Shown here: positions 24,486-34,845 of the stretch, one piece after another
Layout: the number at the start of each line of letters is the position of its first letter
How positions within the stretch are numbered: the stretch's first letter is position 1
Assembly (NCBI GenBank): GCA_001692895.1
Contig: KV748207.1
Location: 62,001 to 126,000 of the forward strand
Length of the DNA stretch: 64,000 nucleotides
From: Cenococcum geophilum 1.58
Taxonomy: Eukaryota; Ascomycota; Dothideomycetes; Gloniales; Gloniaceae
Direction: 5' to 3'
Translations under genes and position numbers: made by a program
The notes under the pieces: model-generated
The model's database searches: none
What the model saw: the letters and a program-made list of their open reading frames with translations, nothing else
What the model was told of the DNA's origin: nothing

Positions 24486-24789
24486 AAGTTGGCATTTGGA
24501 GCCTGGGATTTGCATACCATTCAGCATTTTGGGGATTTCCTTGGATATGAAAAAGGTGTTTGTGAATTGGATGTTAGACATTCATTGGTTGCTCTGATGC
24601 ATTTACAAAGCCAACCGGCTATCTCTTCGCTTCAAGCTTCTTGTTGAGTCCTGAGATTTCCGATTTGGGCGTCTCGACCCTGTTGACTCGCGATATTGCG
24701 CGTGACGTTTGCTGCTTTGTCCTGTACCCGCTCTATAATGCATTCATAAGAGTAGAAGCCGTGATCTTACAAGTGGTTTGCTCTATAAT
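24486..24789. other. Convergent intergenic region
   Basis: About 300 bp between the stops of DAHP synthase and GOT1. Nothing recognisable. Confidence 0.5.
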
Positions 24790-25472
24790 TTAGACAGGCA
24801 GTTCAGCATTCCTCCTCCCACCGCTAATCTTCTCCAGAGCCTGCGCAATATATGGTCCTACAACCGGTATGTTTCCCACAAACCCTGCTATTGTAGCGAA
24901 AAAGTCGCCGAATAACACAAATATACCATACAATTCGACCAGGAAACCGACCAGGGGCCATTTGAACAGTATGAGAAGAATGCCGACAGTGAACGCAGCG
25001 GTGCCTTTGAGTTTTTGGCGACGCGCGAAAAATAGTGCGGTTTTTTGGAGGCCAATTATAAGAGTTAGACCGCAAAGAAATAGGATCTGAGATGCAGATA
25101 AGCGGAGGCCGTGGCGGAGTCAGAAATCCAATGATCACAAGTAGATAGTTCATACGTTTCCCATTGCTAACCTAGAAATGATCTACATGTCAGGATTCCG
25201 GAGAGTCTAAGGATATTGGAAGTATAAGATAGGGTGCATGATCTCACATTGCTCGGTCAAAAAACATCATGACGCCGCCGAGAAGGAAGAAGCCCCCTGG
25301 GTTAATGATTTAGAACTCAGGATTCTGACGCAGCAGAGTAACGTAAGTCATACCTACCCCCAGAACAAAAGGCGACGCCAATTTCTGTATTCAGGCTTGG
25401 TTAGTAAAGTTCGGGGGTGAGCTAAAGGCCCTAGGACTAACTTTGGGAATCTGATAACCACATTGTCGGCAT
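24790..25472 (-). CDS. GOT1: Golgi transport protein Got1
   Basis: Five exons on the minus strand: 25442-25472, 25358-25384, 25248-25296, 25156-25171, 24790-25086; 139 residues, like yeast Got1. Splicing restores MWLSDSQKIGVAF, GGFFLLGGVMMFFDRAM-LAMGN, ILFLCGLTLIIGLQKT, TVGILLILFKWPLVGFLVE and FFATIAGFVGNIPVVGPYI. These form the four membrane helices of this small Golgi/ER-vesicle protein, which facilitates early secretory transport and fusion. Three internal exons are only 27, 49 and 16 nt long, so unspliced frames do not reveal the gene. The residues FCSG at the second exon differ from the usual FVLG. The start could be ATG 25472 or 25463. Confidence 0.9.
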
Positions 25473-26223
25473 CTTGAAGGGTTGAACTAGTAGAAAGCTA
25501 GTATTTCAGAAAGAAAGTAATGAGGGGTAGCAATGATGGTGATAATACACTCGTGTTGATGTTACCTGAGCATCTGTCCTCTTGACACTGCACAAGGCCG
25601 TTGGAGCCGCAACACTAGTCCGGCGTTTTGCCGAAGTGCGCGAGCCATTGTCGAATGTCCGTTCTGTCCGTCCTATCGGTCATGCCCTTGACTCTTACCA
25701 ACTGTTACGACAGAGCTTCGAGAGCAGCTGTTGCGTTAATTAAATTACTGATAAGAGTTGTATTTCCAACTGCTAGCTTGACTTCAACACTTTTCATCCA
25801 CGCCATTGTAGCAATTGGAATGAGATTCGCATTTTCTTTGTCAGACCTGCTAGTTCATTCATTTTTACTGAATTGTAACCGTATCAGAGGTCTACCATAC
25901 ATGAGCGCCTTGACGGCAGTGGCTTCTGTCTGCTGTAACTGGGATCCGCCTTTCCATGTGATCCCGGTAATCTGTCATTTGGGCGAAGACTGATGATCAA
26001 GATCATGATTAAGCCGGAGCATCCTCTTGAGCCTTGTTTCGAAAGGAGCAAGGCGGGTGGAAGACGCTTGACTTTGTTGGTCCTACATTCAGCTGCTGGG
26101 CAGGATCCTTTCATAAGACTGGTGTCCCTTAATACATTTTGCAGTCTGCCCGAAAACCTTTGGTGACCCTTGTCCAGCTTGCATATTCCCTAATCCAGGG
26201 CTGCCCAAATTTGCAGTTATCTA
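25473..26223. other. Intergenic region upstream of GOT1
   Basis: About 0.75 kb between the GOT1 start and the IES6 stop. A 121-codon open stretch on the plus strand (25628-25993) has no recognisable domain and no splice context. No RNA gene seen. Confidence 0.45.
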
Positions 26224-26796
26224 TCACTTTAGCACCGTATGCGCCCCCCTCGCTGCCAGGTAGCCCTCTGTGACCCCTGGGCCAAGACTTCGAATGACCC
26301 CAAAAACCTCCACGTTGTGATATCTTAGCCTAGTCTTTGGGTCGGTATATGGTGCGGGGAGTCCGGTGATGTCGCAGTAATGGCGCTGACTGGATGGATG
26401 GAGGGATGGAGCAGACTCTATGTTGGTGTATGTTGCGGCCGGCCCACTGGTCAAAGCGGCTTTGCTATTTCTCTCCAAAACTAGGGTTGAAAGACTTTGT
26501 GCTGCTTGCGCTATGTTTGGGTGTAAGTTAACCCCGTTGGTTGGTGTGGCAGCACCCCCAGTTGCCATAACAGAGTGTGGTATCATGGGAGTGGAGCTGC
26601 CGCTGTTGTTTTGCGTGGCCATGACAGACGCTTCTTTGCGGGATGCATCTGCAATGACCTGTTTGACATTTTTATTACGTCGCTGAGGAGGCTTCCAGTG
26701 CGCATTACGGAAGGGTTTGGAAATTGCATAGAGGTCGAGCTTGTCAAGTAAAGCTTGGTGATTGCTCTCGTCCGAAGCCTGAGTGATGGGAGCCAT
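26224..26796 (-). CDS. IES6: INO80 complex subunit Ies6
   Basis: Single exon, 190 residues. The YL1_C domain occupies about residues 138-182: HYCDITGLPAPYTDPKT, LRYHNVEVFGVIRSL, followed by the terminal GYLAARGAHTVLK. Near residues 28-45 is the conserved basic stretch PFRNAHWKPPQRRNKNVKQV. Ies6 binds Arp5 to form a module of the INO80 chromatin remodeller needed for nucleosome sliding. Between these motifs is a variable Ala/Thr/Ser linker. The gene for its partner ARP5 lies about 1 kb beyond its start, with DAD4 between. It is divergent from DAD4, 276 bp apart. Confidence 0.93.
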   Translation of the reverse strand: MAPITQASDESNHQALLDKLDLYAISKPFRNAHWKPPQRRNKNVKQVIADASRKEASVMATQNNSGSSTPMIPHSVMATGGAATPTNGVNLHPNIAQAAQSLSTLVLERNSKAALTSGPAATYTNIESAPSLHPSSQRHYCDITGLPAPYTDPKTRLRYHNVEVFGVIRSLGPGVTEGYLAARGAHTVLK

Positions 26797-27072
26797 GGTG
26801 TAGTAACAGAATCAATTTAGACGGTGAAGTGAGTAGCTTGGCGGTAAATTTAAGGAACCCGAGGCGATATGCGAAAAGACGCTTGATGATAAAGATCAAC
26901 ACTAACTGTTGGATGATCTCCGACTACTGTTTTCGGTTAGTTGTTTTGCGGCCACAAACATCGTGTTGTTGCCGCGCATGGCGTTCAAGCTGTAATAAAC
27001 AACACGCAGACCTCCAAGCAGAGGACTTCTCTGTAAAGTTTTCTTCTGTTTGGGCGATTTCAGTTGCTTACG
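26797..27072. promoter_or_regulatory. Divergent promoter, IES6 and DAD4
   Basis: 276 bp between the divergent starts. No clear box recognised. Confidence 0.4.
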
Positions 27073-27516
27073 ATGGTACGTTGTAGGAATACATGTTACA
27101 GAGAGCAAATTTCTGATTTGACATCGTGCGTTTAGGAAAGCCCACACGAGCATCAGCAGAATCTTCTACTCTCAAGGATCATCACAAACGTTGTAAGTCA
27201 CTAACTGGCGCGTCGTTTGATTTGACGATCACTAATATCTTGTCATAGGAGAAGCTCAATGAAGCAATCATGGTTTTGAATAAGAATCTACAGGTATGTT
27301 ACCGTTCCAATCTTTATAACGAACTAGTCTGATCACACCGGCCCGCAGGAAATTAATATACAAAACATGAATGTAGAGCTGGTGGCACAGATGTTCAAGA
27401 ACTATCAATCTAACGTTCTATTCCACCTTGAAGGCTAGTTTTATTTATCTTTTCAATATAGAATAACATCCCTGACCCGTATTGCAGCGACCGACAGCCT
27501 CAAAGATCCCTCGTAA
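27073..27516 (+). CDS. DAD4: DASH/Dam1 complex subunit Dad4
   Basis: Five tiny exons: 27073-27075, 27136-27192, 27249-27293, 27349-27433, 27488-27516; 72 residues, the family's length. The protein reads [71 protein letters not shown]. Dad4 is part of the ten-subunit Dam1/DASH ring that couples kinetochores to microtubules. The first coding exon is just the ATG. The last intron (27434-27487) starts with GC (AAG/GCTAGT) and ends in GCAG, with a CCTGAC branch site. Using this GC-AG intron restores the conserved ATxxLKxP C-terminus; without it the frame would stop after HLEG. Confidence 0.92.
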
Positions 27517-27793
27517 TCACCAAGCCACTAGTCTTGCTCTTAGTAGTAGTTCGATTTGTCTCTTCAATTTGGCACAGGCGTTAGGGATTAGCGGAGAGGT
27601 GTTATTTAAACGCGCGCTTATCGCGTACAGGCATTCCTGATATTCTGAGCATTTCCGAAGCTGAGCTTCACCAGTTAGCAACATGCTGTGTACAAACACT
27701 CAAATGAACGCCACCAATCCTCAAACTTTACACTACTTTGAACTTCTGAAATGATATAAAAACAACTATTCTCTCGTCCTTCCCTACTTCATC
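27517..27793. promoter_or_regulatory. Region upstream of ARP5
   Basis: 277 bp between the DAD4 stop and the ARP5 start, serving as 3' UTR of the first and promoter of the second. Nothing distinctive. Confidence 0.4.
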
Positions 27794-30217
27794 ATGGGCC
27801 ATTCAACCACTAATGAGAACTTATCCTCATCTGGAGGGAACTCTCCCAAACCGCCTCCCGCCAAACTGTGGAGTGTCAATGACCCACCTTTTGAAGGCTT
27901 CCGACTCATAGACACCGAAGGCTATCAAAGGAGCTCCCCCAATACGGCTATCGTCATCGATAATGGTATCCAGCCTCCCCTGTTCTCATCACCATTGAGG
28001 AAGCCCCCTTGCAGATTCACTAACTCGTGTACTCTACAGGATCTTCAGCTGTGCGCGCCGGCTGGTCTTTTGACGAGAAACCCCGATTCTCCATCCCCCC
28101 TCTCATGGCACGATACCGCGACCGCAAATTGAATCGGACCTTTACATTTGTCGGATCGGACGTGTATGCCGATGGGACTGCGCGAGGTCAGTCGAAGAAC
28201 ATATACGAGCCCGGAAGTAATATTGTGAACAACTGGGACGTGGTGGAAGGTGTGTTGGACTATGTGTTTATCAAGCTAGGAGTAGATGGGGCCAATGGCA
28301 GTATTGGCAGGCCTGTAGTCATGACTGAGCCCGTCGCTAACCTAGGCTATACACGAAAGAGTATGTCACAATTACTAAAATCTTGCAGGTTGAGTCTAAC
28401 ATAATTCTTAATGTGCAGCTATGTCCGAAATTCTTTTCGAGTGCTACGGAGCGCCTTCGGTAGCGTATGGTATCGATTCCCTATTTTCCTACAACTACAA
28501 CGGTGGGAAGCATGGCTTGGTAGTCTCATCTTCCTACGCCGCCACCCATCTCATCCCAGTTGTTGGATCGAAGGCCTTGCTCTCACAGGCTACTCGATTG
28601 AACTGGGGGCGCTTTCAAAGCGCCGAATATCTTCTCAAACTCCTAAAACTCAAATATCCTACTTTCCCTGGAAAGATCAGCGACCCTCAAGCTGAGGACC
28701 TTGTACGCGAGCACTGCTATGTCTCTCAAAATTACGAACAAGAACTTTGTCGTTATCTGGACTGGACGGGGCTTGAGGAGCGCGATCATGTTATTCAATT
28801 CCCTTTTACGGAACAAATAGTCATTCAGAAGACCGAAGAAGAGTTAACCAGGGCAGCTGAAAAAAGGAAAGAGAGTGGAAGAAGACTACAGGAGCAAGCA
28901 GCGAAGATGAGGCTTGAGAAACTTATTCGCAAAGAGCAAGAGTTAGTATACTATAAGGACCTGCAACAAAGGGTTCAGGCGACGACGAAGAAAGAAGGAA
29001 AGCGCCTTCTTGAGTCAGATGATTTTGACGACGAGTCTCAGCTGGAAAAGAAGATCAGGGAGATGGAGAAGTCGATCCGGAAAGCTAGAAATAAGGACGT
29101 CGGAGATATGGAGAACGAAGAGGAGGACGAGCCAACCTTTCCTCTACTTGAGGTTCCTGATGATCAGCTTGATGAGGAAGGCCTCAAACAGAAGCGCCAG
29201 CAGCGGCTGATGAAATCGAATCATGAAGCCCGTGCCCGTGCCAAGGCAGAGAAGGAGCGCGAGAAGGCGAGACTAGCAGAAGAAGAGCAGCTGGACAATG
29301 AAAGACGCGAAAAGGACCTTGAGGGCTGGCTAGAAGAGCGCAGGCTTGCTCGTCAGGTTGGAAAGCCCTGATACTATTACGAACACTCGCTAACTTTTCA
29401 CATTCAGACAATCATTCAAAAGATCAAAGATCGCGAACGCCTAAAAGCTGAGCTTGGTAATAGAAAATCCCTTGCAAATCAGATGCGCATGAAGTCTATC
29501 GCCAATCTGGCTTCCGATAACCCAACGAAGAAACGGCGACGAGGCGGCGACGAGGACACTTTTGGCGCAGATGATGCTGACTGGGGCGTCTACCGTACGA
29601 TTGCGACAGGCGAGCAAAGCGATGATGAAGAAGAGGAGGATTTAAATGGAAGTCTCAAGACCATAGAAGCGCAGCTCCTCAAACACGATCCAAATTTCAC
29701 AGAGCAGAGCACGCGTGAAGCGCAGTCCGATTGGACCAAAAGCATGATACATGCTTTCCTTCGTGGACCCTGGCCATTCGATCCAGAGAGTCAACGCGAA
29801 ATGCACCAAATCCACCTCAACGTGGAACGGATCCGCGTACCGGAAGTAGTATTCCAGCCATCGATCGCCGGCCTCGACCAAGCTGGTCTTGTAGAGATTG
29901 CTGCGGGCATTCTCACAGAACGCCTAGTTGATTCCCCGTTACGCAATGACGTCCTGAAGGACATATTCCTCACTGGTGGGAACACCCTTTTCGAAGGCTT
30001 CGAAGACCGTTTAAGGAAAGAGCTTCGCGCCGTTTTACCAGCAGACGCAACATTGAGAGTGCGCAAAGCGAAGGATTCAATTCTAGATGCGTGGAGGGGC
30101 GCTGCCAAGTGGTCTAACCAAGCAGACTCGAAACACGCTTTCGTGACAAGAGCAGAGTTTCATGAAAAGGGGGGCGATTATTTGAAGGAGCATAATCTAG
30201 GGAACGCATATTTATGA
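27794..30217 (+). CDS. ARP5: Actin-related protein 5 (INO80 complex)
   Basis: Four exons: 27794-27965, 28040-28360, 28419-29356, 29408-30217; 746 residues. Actin-fold pieces: TAIVIDNGSSAVRAGW (phosphate-1 loop, spanning intron 1), FTFVGSDVY, NNWDVVEGVLDYVF, PVVMTEPVANLGYTRK, MSEILFECYGAPSVAYGID, and near the end DVLKDIFLTGGNTLFEGFEDRL and DAWRGAAKWSN. A long, charged coiled-coil insertion (about residues 330-560, rich in Glu/Arg/Lys) is typical of Arp5, as is the length. Arp5 pairs with Ies6 in INO80 and grips the nucleosome. Its partner IES6 is encoded about 1 kb upstream on the other strand. Confidence 0.94.
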
Positions 30218-30267
30218 TCGGATGAGCTGGCATTGCTCGGGCGTTTATTGGACAGCAGCACCAAAAG

Positions 30268-31130
30268 GCATCGGCTACGTTGGTCGGGTCTTGGTGGAAA
30301 TCAACCCTTTTGATAACAACGCGTTTCTCTCACCTACCTCATCTGCGTGACCATTGCTCCCGCTTTGCTCTGCACAGGCATCTACCTGTGCCTCACACGC
30401 ATAGTGACCATTTACGGCACGAGCCTCTCGTTTCAAACCTCGCACATCACCATTATTTTTTGCAGCCGTGATCTTTTCAGTCTCGTGTTATGAGGGTTGG
30501 GAGGGGGTATTGCGATCACAGCCGTACCGCTGTCTGGGAAAAATACCGGTAAGAATATCATGATTGTCGGTTTGGTTTTCCAAGTCTTCTCTTTGGTTCC
30601 CCTCGCGCTTTGCTGCTCCGGGTTTGCCTTACAGGTGGGGTCGAATAAGGGCGGTGGGGGCCGTAGGTTTGTGGGTATCGCGAGTTCGCTGCCCCTCAAG
30701 GGCCTTTTGTATGGTATGTTGTCTCTGCGGCTTGCTGTTTCTCAGGATCACCTGAAATAAAGAACTACCGAAAGTAGGTCTCGTACTCGCCGTCCTGACT
30801 ATTTCCATTCGAAGTGCGTTTCGTGTCGTAGAACTAAGTGGAGGGTTCAATGGTAAGCTCTTCAATGAGCAGATTCCATTCATGGTCCTCAAGGGCCCAA
30901 TGGTGATCATTGATATTATGGCGTTGACGATTCTGCATCCGGGATTTAGCTTCCAGGGATCTTGGCATGAGGCCGACTTTATATTCCGAGACTTCAAATA
31001 TTGGCACAAAAAGGGACTGGCTGAAAAGAATGATGGAGCTTTAGCGAGAGGTCAGGAGTACACTATCCCTTCTCATCACGAAGGCTCAAACGAGAGCTTC
31101 TTATTGGCTGGATCCCTATCGATAACGTAG
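30268..31130 (+). pseudogene. RTA1-like lipid-translocating membrane protein, decayed
   Basis: RTA1-family segments are readable: IGYVGRVLVEINPFDNNAF, then in a shifted frame TYLICVTIAPALLCTGIYLCL and RIVTIYG. The next segment, GLGGGIAITAVPLSGKNTGK, follows a TGA at 30491-30493. KGLLY is joined by a good intron (30714-30774) to VGLVLAVLTISIRSAFRVVEL and GPMVIIDIMALTILHPGF. Damage: a TC duplication near 30326-30331, the TGA, and loss of the first one or two membrane helices. The 5' end stops just after the ARP5 stop codon. Family members are seven-helix plasma-membrane proteins linked to resistance to toxic lipids or drugs. The 3' exon is intact to its stop. Confidence 0.75.
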
Positions 31131-31482
31131 TGCCAGAAGCAACGGGTTAAGGGATAGAGTCGGCACCGACAGTCTGATGTTTCTACGTGGTTCATACTGC
31201 CCGATAGAAGTAGGAGGGAATCGATAATTAGAATTTTCAGTCACTGTAGAGTAGATCTTTCTATTCGATTATTGCCCGCTTACTATGGGCAGCCAATATA
31301 TACCAATTTGGGTAATCCACTGGCTTCGCGAACGCGCGATACAAGGTGATATGCTTCCTATGGAGCCAATCCAAGGACGAATTTATTAATCCTGAAACCT
31401 TCCCGCAAGTGAAAAAGGACTAAAGACCCCAACTTGCACAACATAGAAGGTCAGTAGCATACAATTTCTCCGAGCTGGCCTT
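31131..31482. other. Convergent intergenic region
   Basis: About 350 bp between the RTA1-like pseudogene and the GFA-domain gene. Nothing recognised. Confidence 0.45.
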
Positions 31483-32550
31483 CTACCTATAAGCCTTCAG
31501 TCCCTCCTCCAGCCCTGTTATAAGTTCCCTATTCCTAGCAAACTCAGTGAAACTTACCCTACCCTGATGGTAATGAAGCCACTCCTCCGCCCTGGTCCCG
31601 CTCTCTGCGTCTAGTAGGCCGAGCGCCACATCTACCAAACTCGGCCGCTCATCACCATCCCAGAACACCGTACAACCGCACCGCGAGCAGAACGTCCGCG
31701 TACAGTGAGGCGAGCTCCTATGCGTTTTCTGGGTGCCGAAATAGCGCCGGAAGGGCTCGCCGTTCTCGAGCGTGATGTCGCTGACGGGAACAAAGGCCCA
31801 CCAGGTTATATCGAAGCCGCTAGACTCACGGCACGATATGCACGCGCATGTGCCGGCCAGAAAACAGTCTTCTCGCGGAAGCCACCAGGGTTCGTTAGAA
31901 GGATTTGCGGGCGAGTTAGTATGATAGGGAATTAGCAGGTCTGGGAAGGGCGATTCGGCTTTCTTGGATTGTTCCCCCGGCCGCGATATCCAGAACTTGA
32001 CGCCCCCGCAGTGGCAATGAGCGTACAACTTGTCTGTTTTCGATGGAGGTTTCGGCGTTGATGAGGCGCTCTTCCACCTCGCTGGGGCTTCTTCACCCTG
32101 GTCCGGCTCGGTGAGCCAGCGTTTCAGCTTCTCACCTCTTATTGTTGGAATGAAGTCACTCGCACCGCCGTCTTTCGTATCCTGTATCCACATGTGGCCT
32201 AGGAACTGGATGATACCATCGGACCTATCTAGAGTGCCGGTGGACACGGAGATGTGGTCATCTGAAGAATACTTGAGATACATTTGCGTGCCGCATGTTG
32301 AGCAGAAATAGCGCGTTAGAATGTCAGAAGACTGGTAGGGTGTGAGAGATGTAAGGTCGGGCTTAGGGTCGTCTGGGCCAGGTGGGATGTCTACGTAACT
32401 GGTGCACAATGCGCCAGAAATGCGGCGGGAGATGTTGCAGTGGCAAAGATAAGCGGGAAGGGGCAGGTTTGACGTTGGAATAGAAAAAGTTAATATCGAA
32501 GAGCGGCAATTGCACGAAGCTCTGATGATTGTATTTTCTGCCATGATCAC
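31483..32550 (-). CDS. Protein with two GFA (CENP-V/GFA) zinc-binding domains
   Basis: Single exon, 355 residues. The first domain (about 8-130) has zinc-ligand cysteines in ASCNCRSS, YLCHCNISRRISGA and YFCSTCGTQMYL. The second (about 178-335) has HCHCGGVKFW, GTCACISCRESSGFD and TFCSRCGCTVFWDGD. This is the pattern of the glutathione-dependent formaldehyde-activating-like superfamily, in which Cys clusters hold structural and catalytic zinc. Tandem-domain versions are common in filamentous fungi, and the actual substrate is usually unknown. Either ATG 32550 or 32544 may be used. The foldback element begins about 250 bp upstream. Confidence 0.88.
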   Translation of the reverse strand: MIMAENTIIRASCNCRSSILTFSIPTSNLPLPAYLCHCNISRRISGALCTSYVDIPPGPDDPKPDLTSLTPYQSSDILTRYFCSTCGTQMYLKYSSDDHISVSTGTLDRSDGIIQFLGHMWIQDTKDGGASDFIPTIRGEKLKRWLTEPDQGEEAPARWKSASSTPKPPSKTDKLYAHCHCGGVKFWISRPGEQSKKAESPFPDLLIPYHTNSPANPSNEPWWLPREDCFLAGTCACISCRESSGFDITWWAFVPVSDITLENGEPFRRYFGTQKTHRSSPHCTRTFCSRCGCTVFWDGDERPSLVDVALGLLDAESGTRAEEWLHYHQGRVSFTEFARNRELITGLEEGLKAYR

Positions 32551-32802
32551 TGGATGGTTGGAGATGGATATTCTGGTCTTGGCTATCGCGATTGTCTGAA
32601 AGTAGAGAAACAGGAGGAGTTCTAGGACAGCTGAAATATCGAATAAATTGTCAAACTCACACAGTTGAAGCTCCTCTTGAGCATCTGAACCACTTGCTGA
32701 ACCCCAGTGCTAACTTATGAGTTAAGGCTAGGGAAATACGAAGCCACGAAGCCATGAAGTGGCTTCCCCGTGAAGAATGGCCCGCATCCCGCCCAGCGGA
32801 TA

Positions 32803-34067
32803 TACTGTGGTTTTCTTATCTTCTGCAAATTCGCTTGATAAGAGCCGCCCACATCACAAATGCGCATCAAAAAATACACCCCCTATCGCCCTACTAAATA
32901 TAGCTCTATATTTTATATATAGAGGCCTATTTTATAGCTCTATTCTAGGGCTATAAAATAAGCCCTTATTTATATAATTTAGGGCTGTTTTTGTAGAGTT
33001 GCGGGGGGTGGCTTATTGATAGGAATGGATGAGGGTCGCGATCGGCGTAGAGCCTCAATTCAAGTTTTACAGCTACCCCCTATAGCCCCCACTAATATAG
33101 CTCTATATATTAGTATATATAGAGGCCTATTTTATTAGCTCTATTTCTAGGGCTATAAAATAAGCCCTTATTTATATATAATTTTGGGGCTGTTTTTGTA
33201 GAGTTATGGGGGGTGCTTATTAATAAGAATGGAGGTCGCGATCGCGCAGAGCCTCAATTCAAGTTTTACAGCTACCCCCTATAGCCCCACTAATACAGCT
33301 CTATATTTTATAAATAGAAGCCCATTTTATAGCTCTATTCTAGGGCTATAAAATAAGCCATTATTTATATAAATTAGAGAAATATTAGTGGAATTATATG
33401 GGGTGCTTTACAACAGCCAAAAAACTTAAATTGAGGCTCTGCGCTGACTAATCTAGGAACCACTTTGCCCCCAAAACAAGCACCCCCTATAGCCCCACTA
33501 ATACAGCTCTATATTTTATAAACAGAGGCATATTTTATAGCTCTATTCTAGAGCTATAAAACAAGCCCTTATTTATATAAGTTAGAGCTATTTTAGTAGA
33601 GTTGTGGGGGGTAGCTGTAAGACTTAAATTGAGGCTCTGCGCGATCGCGACCCTCCCCCCGCAACTCCACAAAAACGGCCCTAAATTATATAAATTGACG
33701 ATGGTTCTGGAGGAGTCCTCCACATTCGTCGCCTGCTTACATAAGCAGATTCCCTTTGTTTCCATTTTGGTCTGTATCCTTAGCAATCACTTTGCCACCG
33801 TAGACATAGGCCTATATAAGAGCCTATGTTCGTCGTAGATAGATCTAGATATTCTCATATATTCACATTCATTCCTTCCAATATCATCCAGTTCATCATA
33901 AATAATGGCTTATTTTATAGCCCTAGAATAGAGCTATAAAATAGGCCTCTATACATAAAATATAGAGCTATATTTAGTGGGGCGATAGGGGGTGTATTTT
34001 TTAATGCGCATTATGATGTAGGCGGCTCTTATCAAGCGAATTTGCAGAAGATAAGAAAACCACAGTA
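32803..34067. mobile_element. Foldback element with long terminal inverted repeats and internal hairpin array
   Basis: The two ends are inverted copies of about 170 bp (32803-32974 and 33897-34067), starting TACTGTGGTTTTCTTATC and differing by a few bases. Inside, units of about 130 bp that start CACCCCCTAT and end GGGGGTG recur about four times (near 32877, 33072, 33272 and 33480). They are separated by a shared spacer with GAGGCTCTGCGC and GCGATCGC. Each unit is itself a near-palindrome (TATAGCTCTATTCTAGGGCT). No protein is encoded, so the element is non-autonomous. No convincing target duplication found. Unlike the retrotransposons, it is not obviously RIP-mutated. Confidence 0.75.
33680..33905 (+). 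promoter_or_regulatory. Promoter-like single-copy stretch inside foldback element
   Basis: Between the internal units and the right arm is non-repetitive DNA with a TATATAAG box (33813-33820). A CT/CA-rich leader (TCATATATTCACATTCATTC) and an ATG in the right arm (33905) follow. It looks like the 5' end of a gene carried inside the element. The ATG frame stops after eight codons. Confidence 0.35.
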
Positions 34068-34720
34068 CTCCGGACAAGGAATGCGAGATGTACTCAGAGC
34101 GAGCTTATCCAATTCGCATATCTTTCTTTTTGAAAGGAATCCAAACGTTGTGTTACTTCGCATCCCCCATCATCCCCTCATTACATCATCCCATCACCTC
34201 ATCATCAGGCGTTAGCAAAGACCAGACGTGTCCAGATCAACGCAGCCTAGAAGCCTAAGATACGCAAAAAGGCCGCAACAAGCTTGTGACCCCCAAAGCC
34301 CTTGGTATGCTTTTTGACGACCCGCCGCTCAAAGGCCGCAAGCGGAGAAAGACCAACCGAATGACGCAGCAGCACAAGTAGCTCCGCAGATCATACGACG
34401 CGAGACGACTGCTTGATTGGGCCATAGTACCCGAGCCCAGACTGCTGTGTGCCTGTTAGCTGCTTTCCCTGCTTTTTCCCAGGTGCAGGTGTGCCAGGCA
34501 TGCCGGGCGCTAGTGCTGCAGGGAATACGGCGAAAGGCAGCGAAAGGCACCGCAGAAACCTCGCAAGCCTTGGCGATGGAGGGGTACATAAGTGGGCTGC
34601 CCCTCCACCACAGAACAAGCACAAGCAACAAACACAGAACACCAGCTCAATTATCACACCTGAACAAAGCACACTTTATCAAGCATAACTTCCAAGTCAA
34701 CCAACATCACATCAGCTATC
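34068..34720 (+). promoter_or_regulatory. Upstream region of first metallothionein gene
   Basis: About 0.65 kb. A TATA-like ACATAAG at about 34587 is followed by an A/C-rich leader (AACAAGCACAAGCAACAAACA), typical of a highly expressed fungal transcript, just before the start codon. Larger open stretches here have no recognisable protein content. Confidence 0.4.
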
Positions 34721-34845
34721 ATGGCCGGAGACGGATGCTCATGCGGCGAGAGCTGCGCCTGCGGCGAGACCTGCAACTGCGGCGTGAGTTTCTCTCCATA
34801 ACATTTATTAGTTTCATATCCTACTGACACATGAAATAGAAATAA
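34721..34845 (+). CDS. Tiny CxC metallothionein (22 residues)
   Basis: Two exons, 34721-34783 and 34840-34845, with a 56 nt intron (GTGAGT...TACTGAC...AATAG). The product has 22 residues: MAGDGCSCGES, CACGETCNCG, then K. Six cysteines lie in three CxC pairs (6/8, 12/14, 18/20) with no aromatic residues. This is the form of fungal copper/zinc metallothioneins; Magnaporthe MMT1 is likewise 22 residues with six cysteines. Such peptides chelate metal in the cytosol or wall. The last exon encodes only Lys and stop. The gene is too small for ordinary gene callers. A second metallothionein gene faces it about 0.5 kb downstream. The reading is well supported by the Cys pattern, splice sites and leader; expression is unproven. 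Confidence 0.82.

Noticed and set aside
24824..25153. 109-codon minus-strand frame
   Set aside because: A different frame over the last GOT1 exon and its intron. The GOT1 frame shows the conserved membrane helices.
25628..25993. 121-codon plus-strand open stretch
   Set aside because: No domain, composition unlike neighbouring genes, no splice or leader context.
30629..31009. 126-codon minus-strand frame
   Set aside because: Antisense to the RTA1-like pseudogene, which has recognisable family motifs.
32876..33620. Regularly spaced repeats suggesting a CRISPR-like array
   Set aside because: The units are long, near-palindromic and diverged, with repeated spacers. They belong to a eukaryotic foldback element.
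34329..34827. Overlapping frames of 79-136 codons upstream of and across the first metallothionein
   Set aside because: None has a recognisable domain. The region has promoter and leader character, and the Cys-rich frame with good splice sites is the better reading.
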